Part shown: positions 1 through 9,618 of the stretch, piece by piece
How positions within the stretch are numbered: position 1 is the first letter of the stretch
How the letters are laid out: every line of letters starts with the position of its first letter
Source of the DNA: Verrucomicrobiaceae bacterium
GTDB taxonomy: Bacteria > Verrucomicrobiota > Verrucomicrobiia > Verrucomicrobiales > Verrucomicrobiaceae
Reading direction: 5' to 3'
DNA: 64,000 nucleotides
NCBI GenBank assembly: GCA_027484445.1
Contig: JAIXSY010000033.1
Location: forward strand, 62,001-126,000
The notes under the pieces: generated by a model
Database searches by the model: none
The model's input: only the letters and a program-made list of their open reading frames with translations
What the model was told of the DNA's origin: nothing
Position numbers and translations under genes: made by a program

Positions 1-750
1 TGTAGGATTCGCCTTGGCGATCGAGTCTTCACTGACCCCGTATGCTCTAGCGATCGACCCCATGTTTTCCTGCCCAGAGACGACATGAACGACTGCGCTG
101 CTCGTCACGGTGGAGGCTTTGCTGCCTCCTGGCTCAGGCAGTAGCAAGACCGTGCCGATACCGACGCGATCCGTTTCCAAATGATTCAGGGCCCTCAGTT
201 CACCCACGCTGGTCCCGTGACGTGCGGCGATGCTGAACAGGGTGTCTCCAGGTTTCACTGTGTGGCGATTGCCTTCCTGATGAATATCCATGACGCCTCC
301 TCCAGTCGGCAGCAGACCGACATCGCGCTCGATTCTTCCGAGCCGCAGGTCTTGACGCCGGTCACTGGATTCCAGCTTTCCTACGCGGCTCTCCAGGCTG
401 CTGCTGGATGCGCTTTTTCCAGCAGGGGCACGGTAATTGGATGCTTTTGTGCTGGTGCCGCTTTTGCTTTTGGAACTAGTCCCTGCCGTTGGGGAAGCGG
501 AAGTGCCACGAAGAGCAGGTGGCTGATAGGCGGACGGGTTGAAATTAAATCCTTGAGGTGGTGCGCCTGCCGGGCGGGTGGGTGGTTTCGGGGGCAGGGG
601 AGGCTGAATGGCCCCAGGTGCATAGGCGTTTGGATTCAAATTCATGCCTGCTGGCGGCACGTAGGGCTGTGCATTCCCAATGCCTAGAGTGGCCCAAAAG
701 CCAAAAAGCCCGGCAGCCACTGCGCGATTCGAGGCGAAGTTGAATTTCAT
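1..750 (-). CDS. LysM-domain secreted protein (C-terminus cut by window edge)
   Basis: Read leftwards from an ATG at 750, the frame stays open for 250 codons and leaves the window, so the C-terminus is missing. Residues 1-27 look like a Sec signal peptide (basic start, hydrophobic run, likely cut after GNA). Residues ~30-140 are Pro/Ala/Ser/Lys-rich and probably disordered. Two LysM modules follow: one at ~162-204 containing HTVKPGDTLFSIAARHG, and one from ~217 to the edge containing VVHVVSGQENMGSIARAYG. LysM domains bind GlcNAc-containing glycans such as peptidoglycan, so a cell-wall-attached role is likely. Any catalytic domain would lie beyond the edge. A purine-rich AGAGGGG about 13 nt upstream is a weak ribosome-binding candidate. 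Confidence 0.85.
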   Translation of the reverse strand, partial: MKFNFASNRAVAAGLFGFWATLGIGNAQPYVPPAGMNLNPNAYAPGAIQPPLPPKPPTRPAGAPPQGFNFNPSAYQPPALRGTSASPTAGTSSKSKSGTSTKASNYRAPAGKSASSSSLESRVGKLESSDRRQDLRLGRIERDVGLLPTGGGVMDIHQEGNRHTVKPGDTLFSIAARHGTSVGELRALNHLETDRVGIGTVLLLPEPGGSKASTVTSSAVVHVVSGQENMGSIARAYGVSEDSIAKANPT

Positions 751-1078
751 GCCGACTATTTTACCCCTCTGAATAGTTCGGACAAAGAAAAATTTTATAA
801 CTCTGAGGTATTTTTTAAAAAATCGACACTCCGCCTGCGGTTAGGCAGGGAATAAACTTCGTATATTCGCAAAAGTGAGCATTCGAATCTAGTTCCTATC
901 GAAACTTCTGCCGTTTGGTTTCGCCGCCATTCAAACTAGGTGTTGAAGCAAATGACCTTGACGCGCAGGCGTTCAGCATGGCTTGCGTTGAAATTCTGTC
1001 ACATCGTTCTTGCCAAAGCAGGGCCATTCAGGTTTTTCTCAATTAACTTCTTCACACCGCTCTCAATCGCCCCAGCGC
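751..1078. other. Divergent intergenic region, no gene seen
   Basis: About 330 bp separate the leftward LysM gene from the rightward kinase gene. The part next to the LysM gene is AT-rich (around 780-830) and probably holds its promoter. A TTGACG hexamer at 958-963 resembles a -35 box, but no convincing -10 lies at the right distance. No small ORF with recognisable content was found. Confidence 0.4.
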
Positions 1079-3769
1079 ATGGCCGACAGATACAAAATCT
1101 ATGAACAGCTCGGCTCGGGCGGGATGGGGGCTGTGTTTCGAGCTTACGACAATGATCTTCGGCGTTGGGTCGCCATCAAGCGCCTGACTTCCGCCAAAGA
1201 CAAGGTCGCTGATGATGCCCTGATGGGTGACCTGAGAAGAGAAGCGGATGCTTTGGCTTCATTAAGAAATCCAAACATTGTAACCATCTTTGACGTCGCC
1301 ACGGACACAGATGGTCTGTTTATGGTGATGGAATTGCTGGAAGGGGAAGATCTCGCCGATGTGGTCGGGCGTGGTCCTCTTCATTATGATGATTTCAAGG
1401 AGCTTGCCTCGCAAACGCTTGAGGCTCTTTTGGCAGCTCATCAGCGCCACATTCTTCATCGCGACATCAAGCCCGAGAACATCAAAGTTGAGCGGCTACC
1501 CGGTGGTCGATTGCAGTCCAAGCTGATCGATTTCGGCCTGGCGCGCGCTGGTCTTCGTGCGCGAAAGCAGACGGAAGACCAGAGTGGCACCGTGATGGGA
1601 TCCATCTTTTACATGGCACCAGAGCAGCTCACTCGACAGCCAGTCGATGAGCGCTCGGACTTGTATTCCCTAGGCTGCGTATTTTATGAGGCGCTTTCAG
1701 GGCGAAAAGCCTTCGATGGCCCTGACGTGGCGGCGATCATCGACAAGCACATCAATCACGACTTGGTGCCGCTGCACGTGATTGCTCCCCACGTGCCGCC
1801 TTGGCTAGGTGCTTGGGTTTTGCGTCTTATGGCGCGTAAGCCTGATGATCGTCCATCCAATGCCCAGCAGGCGATTCATGAGCTCCGTGCCTGGGAAAAA
1901 ATGGCTGCTACTCCGGCCATGATGCCCTGGATGCCCGGAGCCTACGCTCCCATGCCCTATCCTCCGCAGGGCTATCCGATGGCGGCTACCACGAGCAGCG
2001 TTCCTGTTCCGGCTTACTACTCCCCTCCGACAGGGCAAGTCCTGGCCCAACCTTATCCAACAGGCCAAGTGCCAGCGTCTCCGCCTGCTGTCGTGACCGG
2101 GCATGTTGCTGCTTTACCTACAGCTAATGTAGCTGCTCAACCTGTGGCCAAGGTTTCTGCCCCTGTTAAACCGAGCCCTTCTGGAACCTCAGCGTTACCC
2201 CGTGCTAAGCCACCGGGACCGCCTGGGGCTACTCAAGTTCGACCTTCAGTGCCGAAAGCGAGAGCCCTTCGTGCCGCGCCAGCCACCTTCGCCAAGCCAA
2301 ATCTTCTGAGTCAGATTCCTGAGCACCTTCGCAAGTATGTCTTGGGCGGTGTCGGTGCCTTGATGGCAATCTTGCTCTTGCTGTTTTTCATGCGCGGTGG
2401 CGATGTCCCACCCTCGGATCAGAAATCCTCAGCCTCATCTCAGTCTGGGGGAAGCGCATCGACAGCTTCTGCGGAAAAGATTCATTTTCAGCTTCCTCAA
2501 GACCGCCAGTTTCCTCCACAGGATGAAGATCTCGTTCTCCATTTGGTGGCAAATGTGACTGCCGTGAAATCGGCCAAAGATGCAAAGGGTGATCCCGTGT
2601 TTGCCAACGAAGGTGAGGCTGCGGAAGCTTGGCAGGATTTGGCTGGGAAAGCCGGAGCCAATGTCATGGTGTCCTCGGTGGCTGATGTTAGCCATTCCCC
2701 TCAGCATGCCATTTGGCTCCATCATCATGTGAAATTCAAGCGCAGTGCGATTGATTTTCGTCAGCGCGACTCGGTCTATCCATCCTTTGAACTTTCTGAT
2801 CCTGGGTCGCAATCAACCCAATTTCCTTTTGGTTCTGCTGCCACGAGGGGGCCATCCGGAATGACCCTTTGTGTGGTTTTTCAACCAGCAGAAAAGTCTC
2901 TGCCAACCCGCGTGCTCAGCCTCTCATCGTCAGATGGGGCTACCGTCACAGTCGATGTGGATGACGGCAAGAGAGTCGTGGCTCGCTTCACTCATGGCCC
3001 TGCTTCTGTCAGCATATCTAGCAAAGATGTCGATCCTCAAAAGCCGGTTTGCGTTTTTGTGACTTGGGATCGTGAGACTGGTGTTCCAGGGCTACGTGTT
3101 CGTGATGCCGCGGGCAAAACGTTTGTAGCCACGGGCACAGCCATCAGCCCTCCAGAGAAACCGCTGACACGTTTTGCTTTGGCGAAATCCAAACGTCAAG
3201 ATGGCTCGCAACCTTCTGCCAATGAGCGTTTCACAGGTAGGATCTCCGAGGTGCTTCTTTACGCCTCTGTTTTGCGGCCAGATCAGATGCAGCTGCTGGA
3301 AGGTCCTAATCTCCGCGACTATTACTTCAATGGCGTGTATCCCCTCGATTCTCGACTGAGAACCAAGCTTTCTAAAGTCGAAGCTCGTGGCGACTGGAAG
3401 CTGAAAGCCAGTCACAACAGCGGTGATGTCGCCTGGGTTACAGATGGCAACGTCAACACGCGCTGGTCCACCAAGGTGCATCAGGCACCAGATCAATGGT
3501 TTGAGGTCGAGTTGCCGAATGAAGAGGAAATCGTGGGTTTCGCCTTGGATTGCCAGACCTCATCACTCGATTACCCAAGAAAGTTTGGACTGGAGACCTC
3601 ACTGAATGGAAAATACTGGAGTTCAATCGGAGAGTTCAAGGGATCGGGTGCACTCATTGAGAGAACTCTAACCACGCCAGTGCGGACCAAGCATCTGCGT
3701 TTCGTGATTCAAGAAGAATACACCTCCAATCATTGGATGATCAGTGAATTGATTCTTTTCAAAAAGTAG
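1079..3769 (+). CDS. Transmembrane Ser/Thr protein kinase with LamG-like and F5/8 type C-like C-terminal domains
   Basis: A Hanks-type kinase that should phosphorylate Ser/Thr on cytoplasmic partners. From an upstream in-frame ATG at 1010 the numbering is: glycine loop GSGGMG at 35-40, catalytic Lys57 in VAIK, HRDIKPEN with Asp152, and DFG at 174-176. A Pro/Ala-rich linker (~300-440) leads to one membrane segment at ~443-463. Outside lie a LamG/concanavalin-like region and a C-terminal discoidin-like domain (GDVAWVTDGNVNTRWST, then WFEVELP). I prefer the ATG at 1079 because MADRYKIYEQLG begins right at the kinase fold; 23 unconserved-looking residues precede it. The architecture suggests glycan or surface-ligand sensing coupled to inner phosphorylation, but the ligand is unknown. 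Confidence 0.9.
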   Translation: MADRYKIYEQLGSGGMGAVFRAYDNDLRRWVAIKRLTSAKDKVADDALMGDLRREADALASLRNPNIVTIFDVATDTDGLFMVMELLEGEDLADVVGRGPLHYDDFKELASQTLEALLAAHQRHILHRDIKPENIKVERLPGGRLQSKLIDFGLARAGLRARKQTEDQSGTVMGSIFYMAPEQLTRQPVDERSDLYSLGCVFYEALSGRKAFDGPDVAAIIDKHINHDLVPLHVIAPHVPPWLGAWVLRLMARKPDDRPSNAQQAIHELRAWEKMAATPAMMPWMPGAYAPMPYPPQGYPMAATTSSVPVPAYYSPPTGQVLAQPYPTGQVPASPPAVVTGHVAALPTANVAAQPVAKVSAPVKPSPSGTSALPRAKPPGPPGATQVRPSVPKARALRAAPATFAKPNLLSQIPEHLRKYVLGGVGALMAILLLLFFMRGGDVPPSDQKSSASSQSGGSASTASAEKIHFQLPQDRQFPPQDEDLVLHLVANVTAVKSAKDAKGDPVFANEGEAAEAWQDLAGKAGANVMVSSVADVSHSPQHAIWLHHHVKFKRSAIDFRQRDSVYPSFELSDPGSQSTQFPFGSAATRGPSGMTLCVVFQPAEKSLPTRVLSLSSSDGATVTVDVDDGKRVVARFTHGPASVSISSKDVDPQKPVCVFVTWDRETGVPGLRVRDAAGKTFVATGTAISPPEKPLTRFALAKSKRQDGSQPSANERFTGRISEVLLYASVLRPDQMQLLEGPNLRDYYFNGVYPLDSRLRTKLSKVEARGDWKLKASHNSGDVAWVTDGNVNTRWSTKVHQAPDQWFEVELPNEEEIVGFALDCQTSSLDYPRKFGLETSLNGKYWSSIGEFKGSGALIERTLTTPVRTKHLRFVIQEEYTSNHWMISELILFKK

Positions 3770-3863
3770 GAGCCGTGTCTTCCTCCGGAGTTCGCTGAAT
3801 TCTTTCACGGGATGAATATTTTCAGAGATTGAAAGCATTCACAACTGATACTTTCCGCAAGGC

Positions 3864-4229
3864 ATGACCCTATATCTCTACGATGGATGCTCGACCTGCA
3901 AATCCGCTCTCAAGTGGCTTCATGCTCATGGGATCGTCTTTCAGACCAAAGCCATTCGCGAAACTCCTCCCACATTGGAAGAGCTTCGCGCCATGTGGAA
4001 GGCGCTAGGGTGTGATGATCGACTGCTCTTTAACACATCTGGACAAGAGTATCGGCTTCTGGATCTGAAAACAAAATTGCCACATATGAGCCTGGATCAA
4101 AAGCTGGAATTGCTTGCCAGCAATGGGCATTTAGTGAAGCGACCCTTTCTGATTGATGCAGAGAGGGAGGTGCATCTCGTGGGTTTCAAAGAATCGAAGT
4201 GGCTTGAACTCCTGGACCGCATGAAATGA
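3864..4229 (+). CDS. ArsC/Spx/YffB-family thioredoxin-fold protein
   Basis: A 121-residue protein of the arsenate reductase-like family. It opens with a beta strand and the redox motif CSTC (Cys9, Cys12), MTLYLYDGCSTCKSALKWL. The family's later RPFLID segment, as in VKRPFLID, is present. Length matches the family (~115-140). The CxxC form occurs in Spx-type regulators and in YffB-like or ArsC-like proteins, so reductase versus regulator cannot be decided by eye. No ars operon genes are nearby. It stands alone between the kinase and the TPR operon. Confidence 0.8.
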   Translation: MTLYLYDGCSTCKSALKWLHAHGIVFQTKAIRETPPTLEELRAMWKALGCDDRLLFNTSGQEYRLLDLKTKLPHMSLDQKLELLASNGHLVKRPFLIDAEREVHLVGFKESKWLELLDRMK

Positions 4230-4420
4230 TGAGGGGATTTCTTTTTCAAAAGCGATTCTTTGGTGACAAAAAGATGCTGCCTGCTAGCCTCGTGCCCTCT
4301 TTTCCGAAAAATTAACCGTGCTGTTTCTGTCCGGTCTAAGTTTGTCATGAATCATTTTTGTTCACGTCAACCGCAGCCGCAGTTCACACCTCGTTGATTT
4401 CATCTTCCGCCGTTTCCCCC

Positions 4421-7303
4421 ATGTCCGTTCCGCGTTCCCTTCATCATCTCGCTTTGATGCTGACCTTTAGCTCTGTACAGCTTCTGGGTCAGGCTCCTGC
4501 GCCGACACCTGCCGCGCCATCGGGAGCTTTGAACATTCAGCAAGAGACCGAGGCCCTCATGAATGCAGCGCTGAGTTCCTTCCAGGAAGGAAACTATCAG
4601 GACGCGCTCTCCAAAATTTCTGAAGTTGAGAAAAAGCTCAACAACAAGCCTTTCCCCCAGGTCTTGTTCGTGAAGGGTGCTTCTTATTTCAATTTGAATG
4701 ACTACCCCAATGCGATTGCAGCGCTGGAGGCTTATCAGACCACCTTTGCTGATGGTGAGTATATCAATCCAGTAAAAATGGCACTGGGACGGAGCTACAT
4801 CAGCAAGGGCGATCTCGACAAAGGCATCGAAATTCTCAAAGCTCTCGTCACTAGCGCTCCTGCCATGAAAGCGGAGGCTGGTCTATTCGTCGCAGAGGCG
4901 CTGAAAAAACAGAACAAGGTGGACGATGCACTCGCCATTTTGAATTCGGTTCTCACTGACGGCACTCGTAGTGCCGAAGGCATTCAAGCTGCCATGATGG
5001 CTGCCGATCTTTATGTGGCCAAAGGCGAACTCGATAAGGCCGGTCAATTGATGGAGCAGGTCAAAGGCTTTGCGACGGGTGGTGATAATGTGGCACAAAT
5101 GAACAACATCTATCTCAAGCTTGGAGATCAGATGCTTGAAAAGAAAAGCTTCCGAGAAGCGCTGGGGGCTTATCAACTCGTCCGTCGAAAGAGCGAGATC
5201 AGTCGCCTTCAGAAAGAGTTGATTGCCAAGATTGAAGAGAGCTTAAAGACGCCCGGCAAAGGGCCGATTCGTGGAACCAAAGAAGAGCTTGAGGAAAAGC
5301 TCAAAACCAACAACAGCCTGCTGGAGGAGATCGAAAAGAGAAGCGATTACGATGCATCCCTCTATTACCGCTTGGGTCGTTGTTACTTCGAGATGGGTCG
5401 TCTTTGGGAATCCATCCTAGCCTTCGAAACGATCGTGGAGGACTACAAAGACTTCCAGCAGCGTGACCGCTGTATGTTTGGCATGATCATCGCCAATGCC
5501 CAATTGAAGCGTGTGAACGCGGCTCGCAAACTCTGCGAGAAATACATTTCGGAATTCCCAGATGGAGCAGACCTGGGCACCGTCTCCGAAATGTTTGGCA
5601 TGTTGGCTTATGAGAATGGTCAGCTCGAAGAAGCAGTGAAAGCCTTCGACAAAGCGGAAGGCTTTCCCAAGGCTGAAAAAGAAAGGCTCAGGTTTCTTCG
5701 CGGTAACGTACTTTTTGAAATGCAGCGCTTCGATGAGGCACGGCAGACTTTCGAGTTGTTGGTCAATGAGTTTCCCAATTCGCCATACGGCGACGATGCC
5801 TTGTACCGCGTCGCTTTGAGTTACTTTTACCAAAATGATTCCATCAACACTAGCAAAGCTCTCAAAAACTACGCCAAACAAAATCCCAAGGGGCAATACA
5901 TCATTGATGCCCGTTATCGCTTAGCCTTCATCAAGTTTCAGGCTCGCGACACTGATGATGCGATGGAAGATCTGGAAGCAATTGTCAAAGATGCACCCAA
6001 CGATCAAAACATAGGTCAAGTTTACGCTCTGCTGGGGGACGGCTACAATCAAAAGCAGGATTATGAAAAGGCGCTGATGAATTTTGCGCAAGCCGTGGAC
6101 AAAGCCAAGTCAGACGATGTTCTTTCCTATGCCATGGATCAGGCGACAGATCTTTATGCTTCCATGAACAAGTGGAAAGAGATCGGTGACATGTGGGAAA
6201 AGTACCTCAAGACCCACAAAGACAATGAAGAGCAGGAACTCAAAGCCGTGCTTTGGATTTCACGAGCACGCGTCAAAGAGGATAAAAAGGAAGAGGCTAT
6301 GGAACTCTTGTCCAAGGCCATCAAGCCTAAGATCCCTAATCCTGCGAACGAACAGGTTGAGGGGCTGATTCAGCAATTGGTTTCCCTCATGGCTCCGAAA
6401 AGAAGGGCTGCCAAGGCGGCAAGCGCCTCCAGCACAACAGTGAGCGAAGGTGCTGCACCTGCTCCAGCACCAGTAGCAGTGGTCACTTTTGAAGAAGCGG
6501 AGAAGAAATTGGAAACCCTACTTACGCCGCCTGAAGCAGCCATGAATGGCACGGCTCAGATGCGTATTCTGTTTGCCAAAGCTTGGCTAGCCAAAACCAT
6601 GCGCGAGCCAGAAAAAGCAGAGAAACTCTTCACCATTATCATTGAAGTCGCCAAGCCGGATGACCTCAGTCCAATGCTGCTGGCGACTGTCGGCGATAAT
6701 GCCCGCAAGAAGGGTGATTTGGACAAGGCGACCGCCTGTTACAATCGATTGAATACCTTTTTCAAGGAGACGGAATACGCCGACGGTGCCGCTGTCGGAC
6801 TTGCTGAGATTGCCTTTGAGAAAGGCGACTATCAGCAGTCACTCGAACTCTTCAGAAAAGCGATGGTGGATTACGCTGGCAGTTCGCGTCTTCTCGATGC
6901 AACGCGCGGCGAAGCCAAGTCACTGTACAAACTGAAGAAGTATGATGACGCCAAAAAAATCTATGAAAACGTGCTCAACACGAAGGAGTGGCGTGGCGAG
7001 GCTCATGCGGAAGCTCTTTTCATGCAGGGAGAGATGCTCATGGATCAAGGCAAAGCTGGCGAAGCTGTTTCGTTCTACCAGCGTGTCATCATCGCCCATC
7101 AAAAATGGAAGCCGATTTTGGCCAAAGCTTATTTGCAGTGCGCCAAGGCGTTTTTGAAATTGAATCGCCCTCAAGAACTACCAGATCGACCTAACTCAGA
7201 TCGTGAAGCTGCTAAGCTAACGCTGATTGAAATGACCAAACGTCAGGATCTACAGTCGCTGCCAGAAATGAAAGAAGCTCAGCAATTGCTTGGCACCCTT
7301 TGA
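4421..7303 (+). CDS. Large periplasmic tetratricopeptide-repeat protein
   Basis: A 960-residue protein made almost entirely of TPR-like helical hairpins. The YbgF/outer-membrane-lipoprotein style of repeat is visible (GDDALYRVALSYFYQND; DARYRLAFIKFQARD). I chose the ATG at 4421 over a TTG at 4358 because it gives a signal peptide (SVPRSLHHLALMLTFSSVQLLGQA) followed by a Pro/Ala linker. An Ala/Pro-rich break near residue 665 splits it into two repeat blocks. It is the first gene of a five-gene run with a second TPR protein, ExbB-like and two ExbD-like genes. A periplasmic scaffold working with that proton-driven complex is likely. No enzymatic domain is seen. Confidence 0.85.
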   Translation: MSVPRSLHHLALMLTFSSVQLLGQAPAPTPAAPSGALNIQQETEALMNAALSSFQEGNYQDALSKISEVEKKLNNKPFPQVLFVKGASYFNLNDYPNAIAALEAYQTTFADGEYINPVKMALGRSYISKGDLDKGIEILKALVTSAPAMKAEAGLFVAEALKKQNKVDDALAILNSVLTDGTRSAEGIQAAMMAADLYVAKGELDKAGQLMEQVKGFATGGDNVAQMNNIYLKLGDQMLEKKSFREALGAYQLVRRKSEISRLQKELIAKIEESLKTPGKGPIRGTKEELEEKLKTNNSLLEEIEKRSDYDASLYYRLGRCYFEMGRLWESILAFETIVEDYKDFQQRDRCMFGMIIANAQLKRVNAARKLCEKYISEFPDGADLGTVSEMFGMLAYENGQLEEAVKAFDKAEGFPKAEKERLRFLRGNVLFEMQRFDEARQTFELLVNEFPNSPYGDDALYRVALSYFYQNDSINTSKALKNYAKQNPKGQYIIDARYRLAFIKFQARDTDDAMEDLEAIVKDAPNDQNIGQVYALLGDGYNQKQDYEKALMNFAQAVDKAKSDDVLSYAMDQATDLYASMNKWKEIGDMWEKYLKTHKDNEEQELKAVLWISRARVKEDKKEEAMELLSKAIKPKIPNPANEQVEGLIQQLVSLMAPKRRAAKAASASSTTVSEGAAPAPAPVAVVTFEEAEKKLETLLTPPEAAMNGTAQMRILFAKAWLAKTMREPEKAEKLFTIIIEVAKPDDLSPMLLATVGDNARKKGDLDKATACYNRLNTFFKETEYADGAAVGLAEIAFEKGDYQQSLELFRKAMVDYAGSSRLLDATRGEAKSLYKLKKYDDAKKIYENVLNTKEWRGEAHAEALFMQGEMLMDQGKAGEAVSFYQRVIIAHQKWKPILAKAYLQCAKAFLKLNRPQELPDRPNSDREAAKLTLIEMTKRQDLQSLPEMKEAQQLLGTL

Positions 7304-7335
7304 TTCCGAAATTTCCCAACTCATAGCCAATCATC

Positions 7336-8208
7336 ATGTTGCGTTTTTTGTCAGTTCTAGGGTTCGTCTGTTCGGTGGCGAGTTTTGCCCAGGCACAGTT
7401 TCTGATTTTGAAAGATGGAAGCCGTATTCCTTCCTCTGAATTCAATGTGCAGAACGGCAAAATCATCCGAACCATTCTTTTGGGGGACAACAAAACGGCC
7501 ACCACGGAGTTGCCCAAGCAGAATGTCGGTTCGTTGGATTGGCCTGAAGTGGCGGAGATCACGGAGGCTCGTGCATTGATGTCTCAGGGAAAAGCGGAAG
7601 AAGCACTTGCGATCATGGCAAAGGCGAAAGCCAACTTTGAAATTTTCGAGAGCTTTCCAGGCTCGCCCTACACGCAGATTTTCTTCAGCTATGTCGAGAT
7701 GCTCAGTCAAGCAGGTAGGTTTGAGGAAACCGTGAAGTTGATTCCGCAACTCAAGATCTTGAATTTGACGGCCTCTCAGAAAATGCAGTTGAGAATCATC
7801 CAGTTGGATATCGATCGGCAGACGTCTTCTGAATATGCCTCCATCGTTGCTGAAGCTGAAAGCATTCTTTCGGAGACAGATGATTCCACCGTTGGAGCTT
7901 CGGTTTGGATGATGATTGCTGACATCTATGCAAGGCAAAAATTGTGGGAAAAAGCGCTGATGGCCTATCTCCGCGTGCCTGTGTTTTATGGCACCCAAGT
8001 TCAACGTGTTCCTGATGCAGAGCTGAAAGCTGGTCAGATGCTTGTCCAGATGAAACGCTACGCAGACGCGCAAGCTGTGTTCAAGCGACTTGTCGAAACC
8101 TATCCAGGTTCTGCAGTTGCTGAGCTTGCTGGCAAAGAGCAAGCTCGAATCAATGGCATGAACAACGAACCTGAGGTCGTCGAAGACCAAGCTGCAGCCG
8201 CAAAATAA
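7336..8208 (+). CDS. Secreted TPR protein of the ExbB/ExbD operon
   Basis: A 290-residue protein with a Sec signal peptide (MLRFLSVLGFVCSVASFAQA). A short beta-rich N-terminal segment follows (FLILKDGSRIPSSEFNVQNG), resembling the small SH3-like modules seen in verrucomicrobial envelope proteins. TPR-like hairpins then run to the end (MLVQMKRYADAQAVFKRL). It starts 32 bp after the larger TPR gene and precedes the ExbB-like gene by 55 bp, so co-transcription is likely. A periplasmic partner of the channel complex is the best guess. I recognise no named orthologue. Confidence 0.8.
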   Translation: MLRFLSVLGFVCSVASFAQAQFLILKDGSRIPSSEFNVQNGKIIRTILLGDNKTATTELPKQNVGSLDWPEVAEITEARALMSQGKAEEALAIMAKAKANFEIFESFPGSPYTQIFFSYVEMLSQAGRFEETVKLIPQLKILNLTASQKMQLRIIQLDIDRQTSSEYASIVAEAESILSETDDSTVGASVWMMIADIYARQKLWEKALMAYLRVPVFYGTQVQRVPDAELKAGQMLVQMKRYADAQAVFKRLVETYPGSAVAELAGKEQARINGMNNEPEVVEDQAAAAK

Positions 8209-8263
8209 CACTATTGTCTTTCCCAAATCCAATCCTCATCCTATCATCCTTAACTTAGTTACC

Positions 8264-9124
8264 ATGCACCTCCGCTCCTCCCTCGCCTCCATCAATAATG
8301 TATTTCGTGTCGCCGCTTGCGCCATGATGCTCGCGGGCAACTTGGCCGTTGTCGCTCCTGTTCTCGCTCAAGAAGGTGCTGCTCCTGCTGCAGGCGGAGA
8401 AGCCGCTGCTCCGGTGAAAGTCGAGCATACCTTGATGGATCGTTTCCATGAAGGTGGCTGGGTGATGTATCCTATCACTGCCTGTTCGGTAGCATTGATC
8501 TGGCTGACCGTCGATCTCTGGATGCGCACGGGCTTGAAGAAGATGGCTCCTCAGGGCCACGTGGCACAGCTCCAAGACCTTTTCCGCGCTGGCGATTATG
8601 TGGGTGCCTACCAGTTCGCCAAGGCCAACAATTCTCCTTTCTGTGATGTGAGTCGTGTGGCTTTGAGTTTCGTGGGTGATGGGGAAGAAGCTGTGGAAAA
8701 CGCTCTTTTCACTGAACTGAACAAGGTGAATTCAACCATCACCACCCGCATCAACTATCTTTCTGTGATTGGGGTTTGCACGCCGATGATTGGTCTGACA
8801 GGAACCGTGACCGGGATGATGAGTGCTTTCGCAACTCTGGGCACAAGCGGAGTGGGTGACCCTTCTAAGCTCTCCGGCGCTATCGGTGAGGTGCTCATCG
8901 CTACTGCTTCGGGTCTGTTCATCGCTGTGCCTGCCTTCATGTTCTTCTATTTCTTGAGAAATCGCCTTCAGTCTGCCATGACAGGTTTGCAGGATGTGGT
9001 GGGCGCTCTTTTCCGCAAGATGCCTTACAGTCACCTGAAGGACGCACATGTGGGTGAAGAAGAATTCTACGCAGCCATTCCGAATTGGGTAGCGGGTGGT
9101 GAGCCCGCTGCTGCCGCTGCGTAA
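8264..9124 (+). CDS. MotA/TolQ/ExbB-family proton channel protein with signal-peptide-like extension
   Basis: An inner-membrane stator-type channel that uses proton flow to drive an ExbD/TolR partner. The first ~35 residues look like a signal sequence (ending PVLAQ) before an Ala/Gly-rich stretch. Then come a first membrane helix (VMYPITACSVALIWLTV), a large cytoplasmic loop, and the conserved double helix. That region holds the family pattern GVCTPMIGLTGTVTGM and IGEVLIATASGLFIAVPAF. At 286 residues it is longer than E. coli ExbB (~244) because of the N-terminal extension, which occurs in part of this family. Two ExbD-like genes follow. Confidence 0.93.
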   Translation: MHLRSSLASINNVFRVAACAMMLAGNLAVVAPVLAQEGAAPAAGGEAAAPVKVEHTLMDRFHEGGWVMYPITACSVALIWLTVDLWMRTGLKKMAPQGHVAQLQDLFRAGDYVGAYQFAKANNSPFCDVSRVALSFVGDGEEAVENALFTELNKVNSTITTRINYLSVIGVCTPMIGLTGTVTGMMSAFATLGTSGVGDPSKLSGAIGEVLIATASGLFIAVPAFMFFYFLRNRLQSAMTGLQDVVGALFRKMPYSHLKDAHVGEEEFYAAIPNWVAGGEPAAAAA

Positions 9125-9177
9125 TCTTCACCGAACGATCGAATCCCAGTCACACAAACTTCAACTGAACTAACACT

Positions 9178-9612
9178 ATGGGTGGAGGCGGCGGAGGAGG
9201 AGACGGCGAACCGGAGTTTCAAATCGCTCCGATGATTGATGTGCTGTTGGTGTTGCTCATTTTTTTCATGAGCATCACCTCAGCACAGGTCCTGCGTATC
9301 GATAAAGACATCAAGCTACCTGTGGCGGCTGATGCCAAGAAGAAAGAGGACAAAAACACGATGTTCGAAGCAGCGATTAACGTTCGTTGGCTTTCGGGCA
9401 AACAAGAATCCAAAATCAAACTGGATGACCGTGAATTGACCAACGAGGAAATTGTTGAGACGCTTACCCAGCGGAAAAACAGCAATCCAACTTACCGTGT
9501 GGTGATTCGTGGAGATCGAGACACTCCAGCTGTGGAAATTCAAAAGGTCATGGCCTTGATTGCCCAATCGGGAATCGACGACATTTCCTTCTCAGCCCTC
9601 AACCAAGACTAA
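9178..9612 (+). CDS. ExbD/TolR-family protein, copy 1
   Basis: A 144-residue single-pass protein. After a Gly-rich cytoplasmic start (seven Gly in a row) comes FQIAPMIDVLLVLLIFFM. The Asp of MIDVLL is the conserved proton-relay residue of ExbD/TolR membrane helices. The rest is a periplasmic domain with the family's VVIRGDRDTPAVEIQKVM segment. It lies 53 bp after the ExbB-like gene and 6 bp before a second ExbD-like gene. Paired ExbD copies next to one ExbB are common in this phylum and may form a hetero-oligomeric rod. Confidence 0.93.
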   Translation: MGGGGGGGDGEPEFQIAPMIDVLLVLLIFFMSITSAQVLRIDKDIKLPVAADAKKKEDKNTMFEAAINVRWLSGKQESKIKLDDRELTNEEIVETLTQRKNSNPTYRVVIRGDRDTPAVEIQKVMALIAQSGIDDISFSALNQD

Positions 9613-9618
9613 TCATTT

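Noticed and set aside
181..687. A 168-codon plus-strand frame at the left edge
   Set aside because: It is antisense to the LysM protein, whose two LysM modules are clear in the minus frame.
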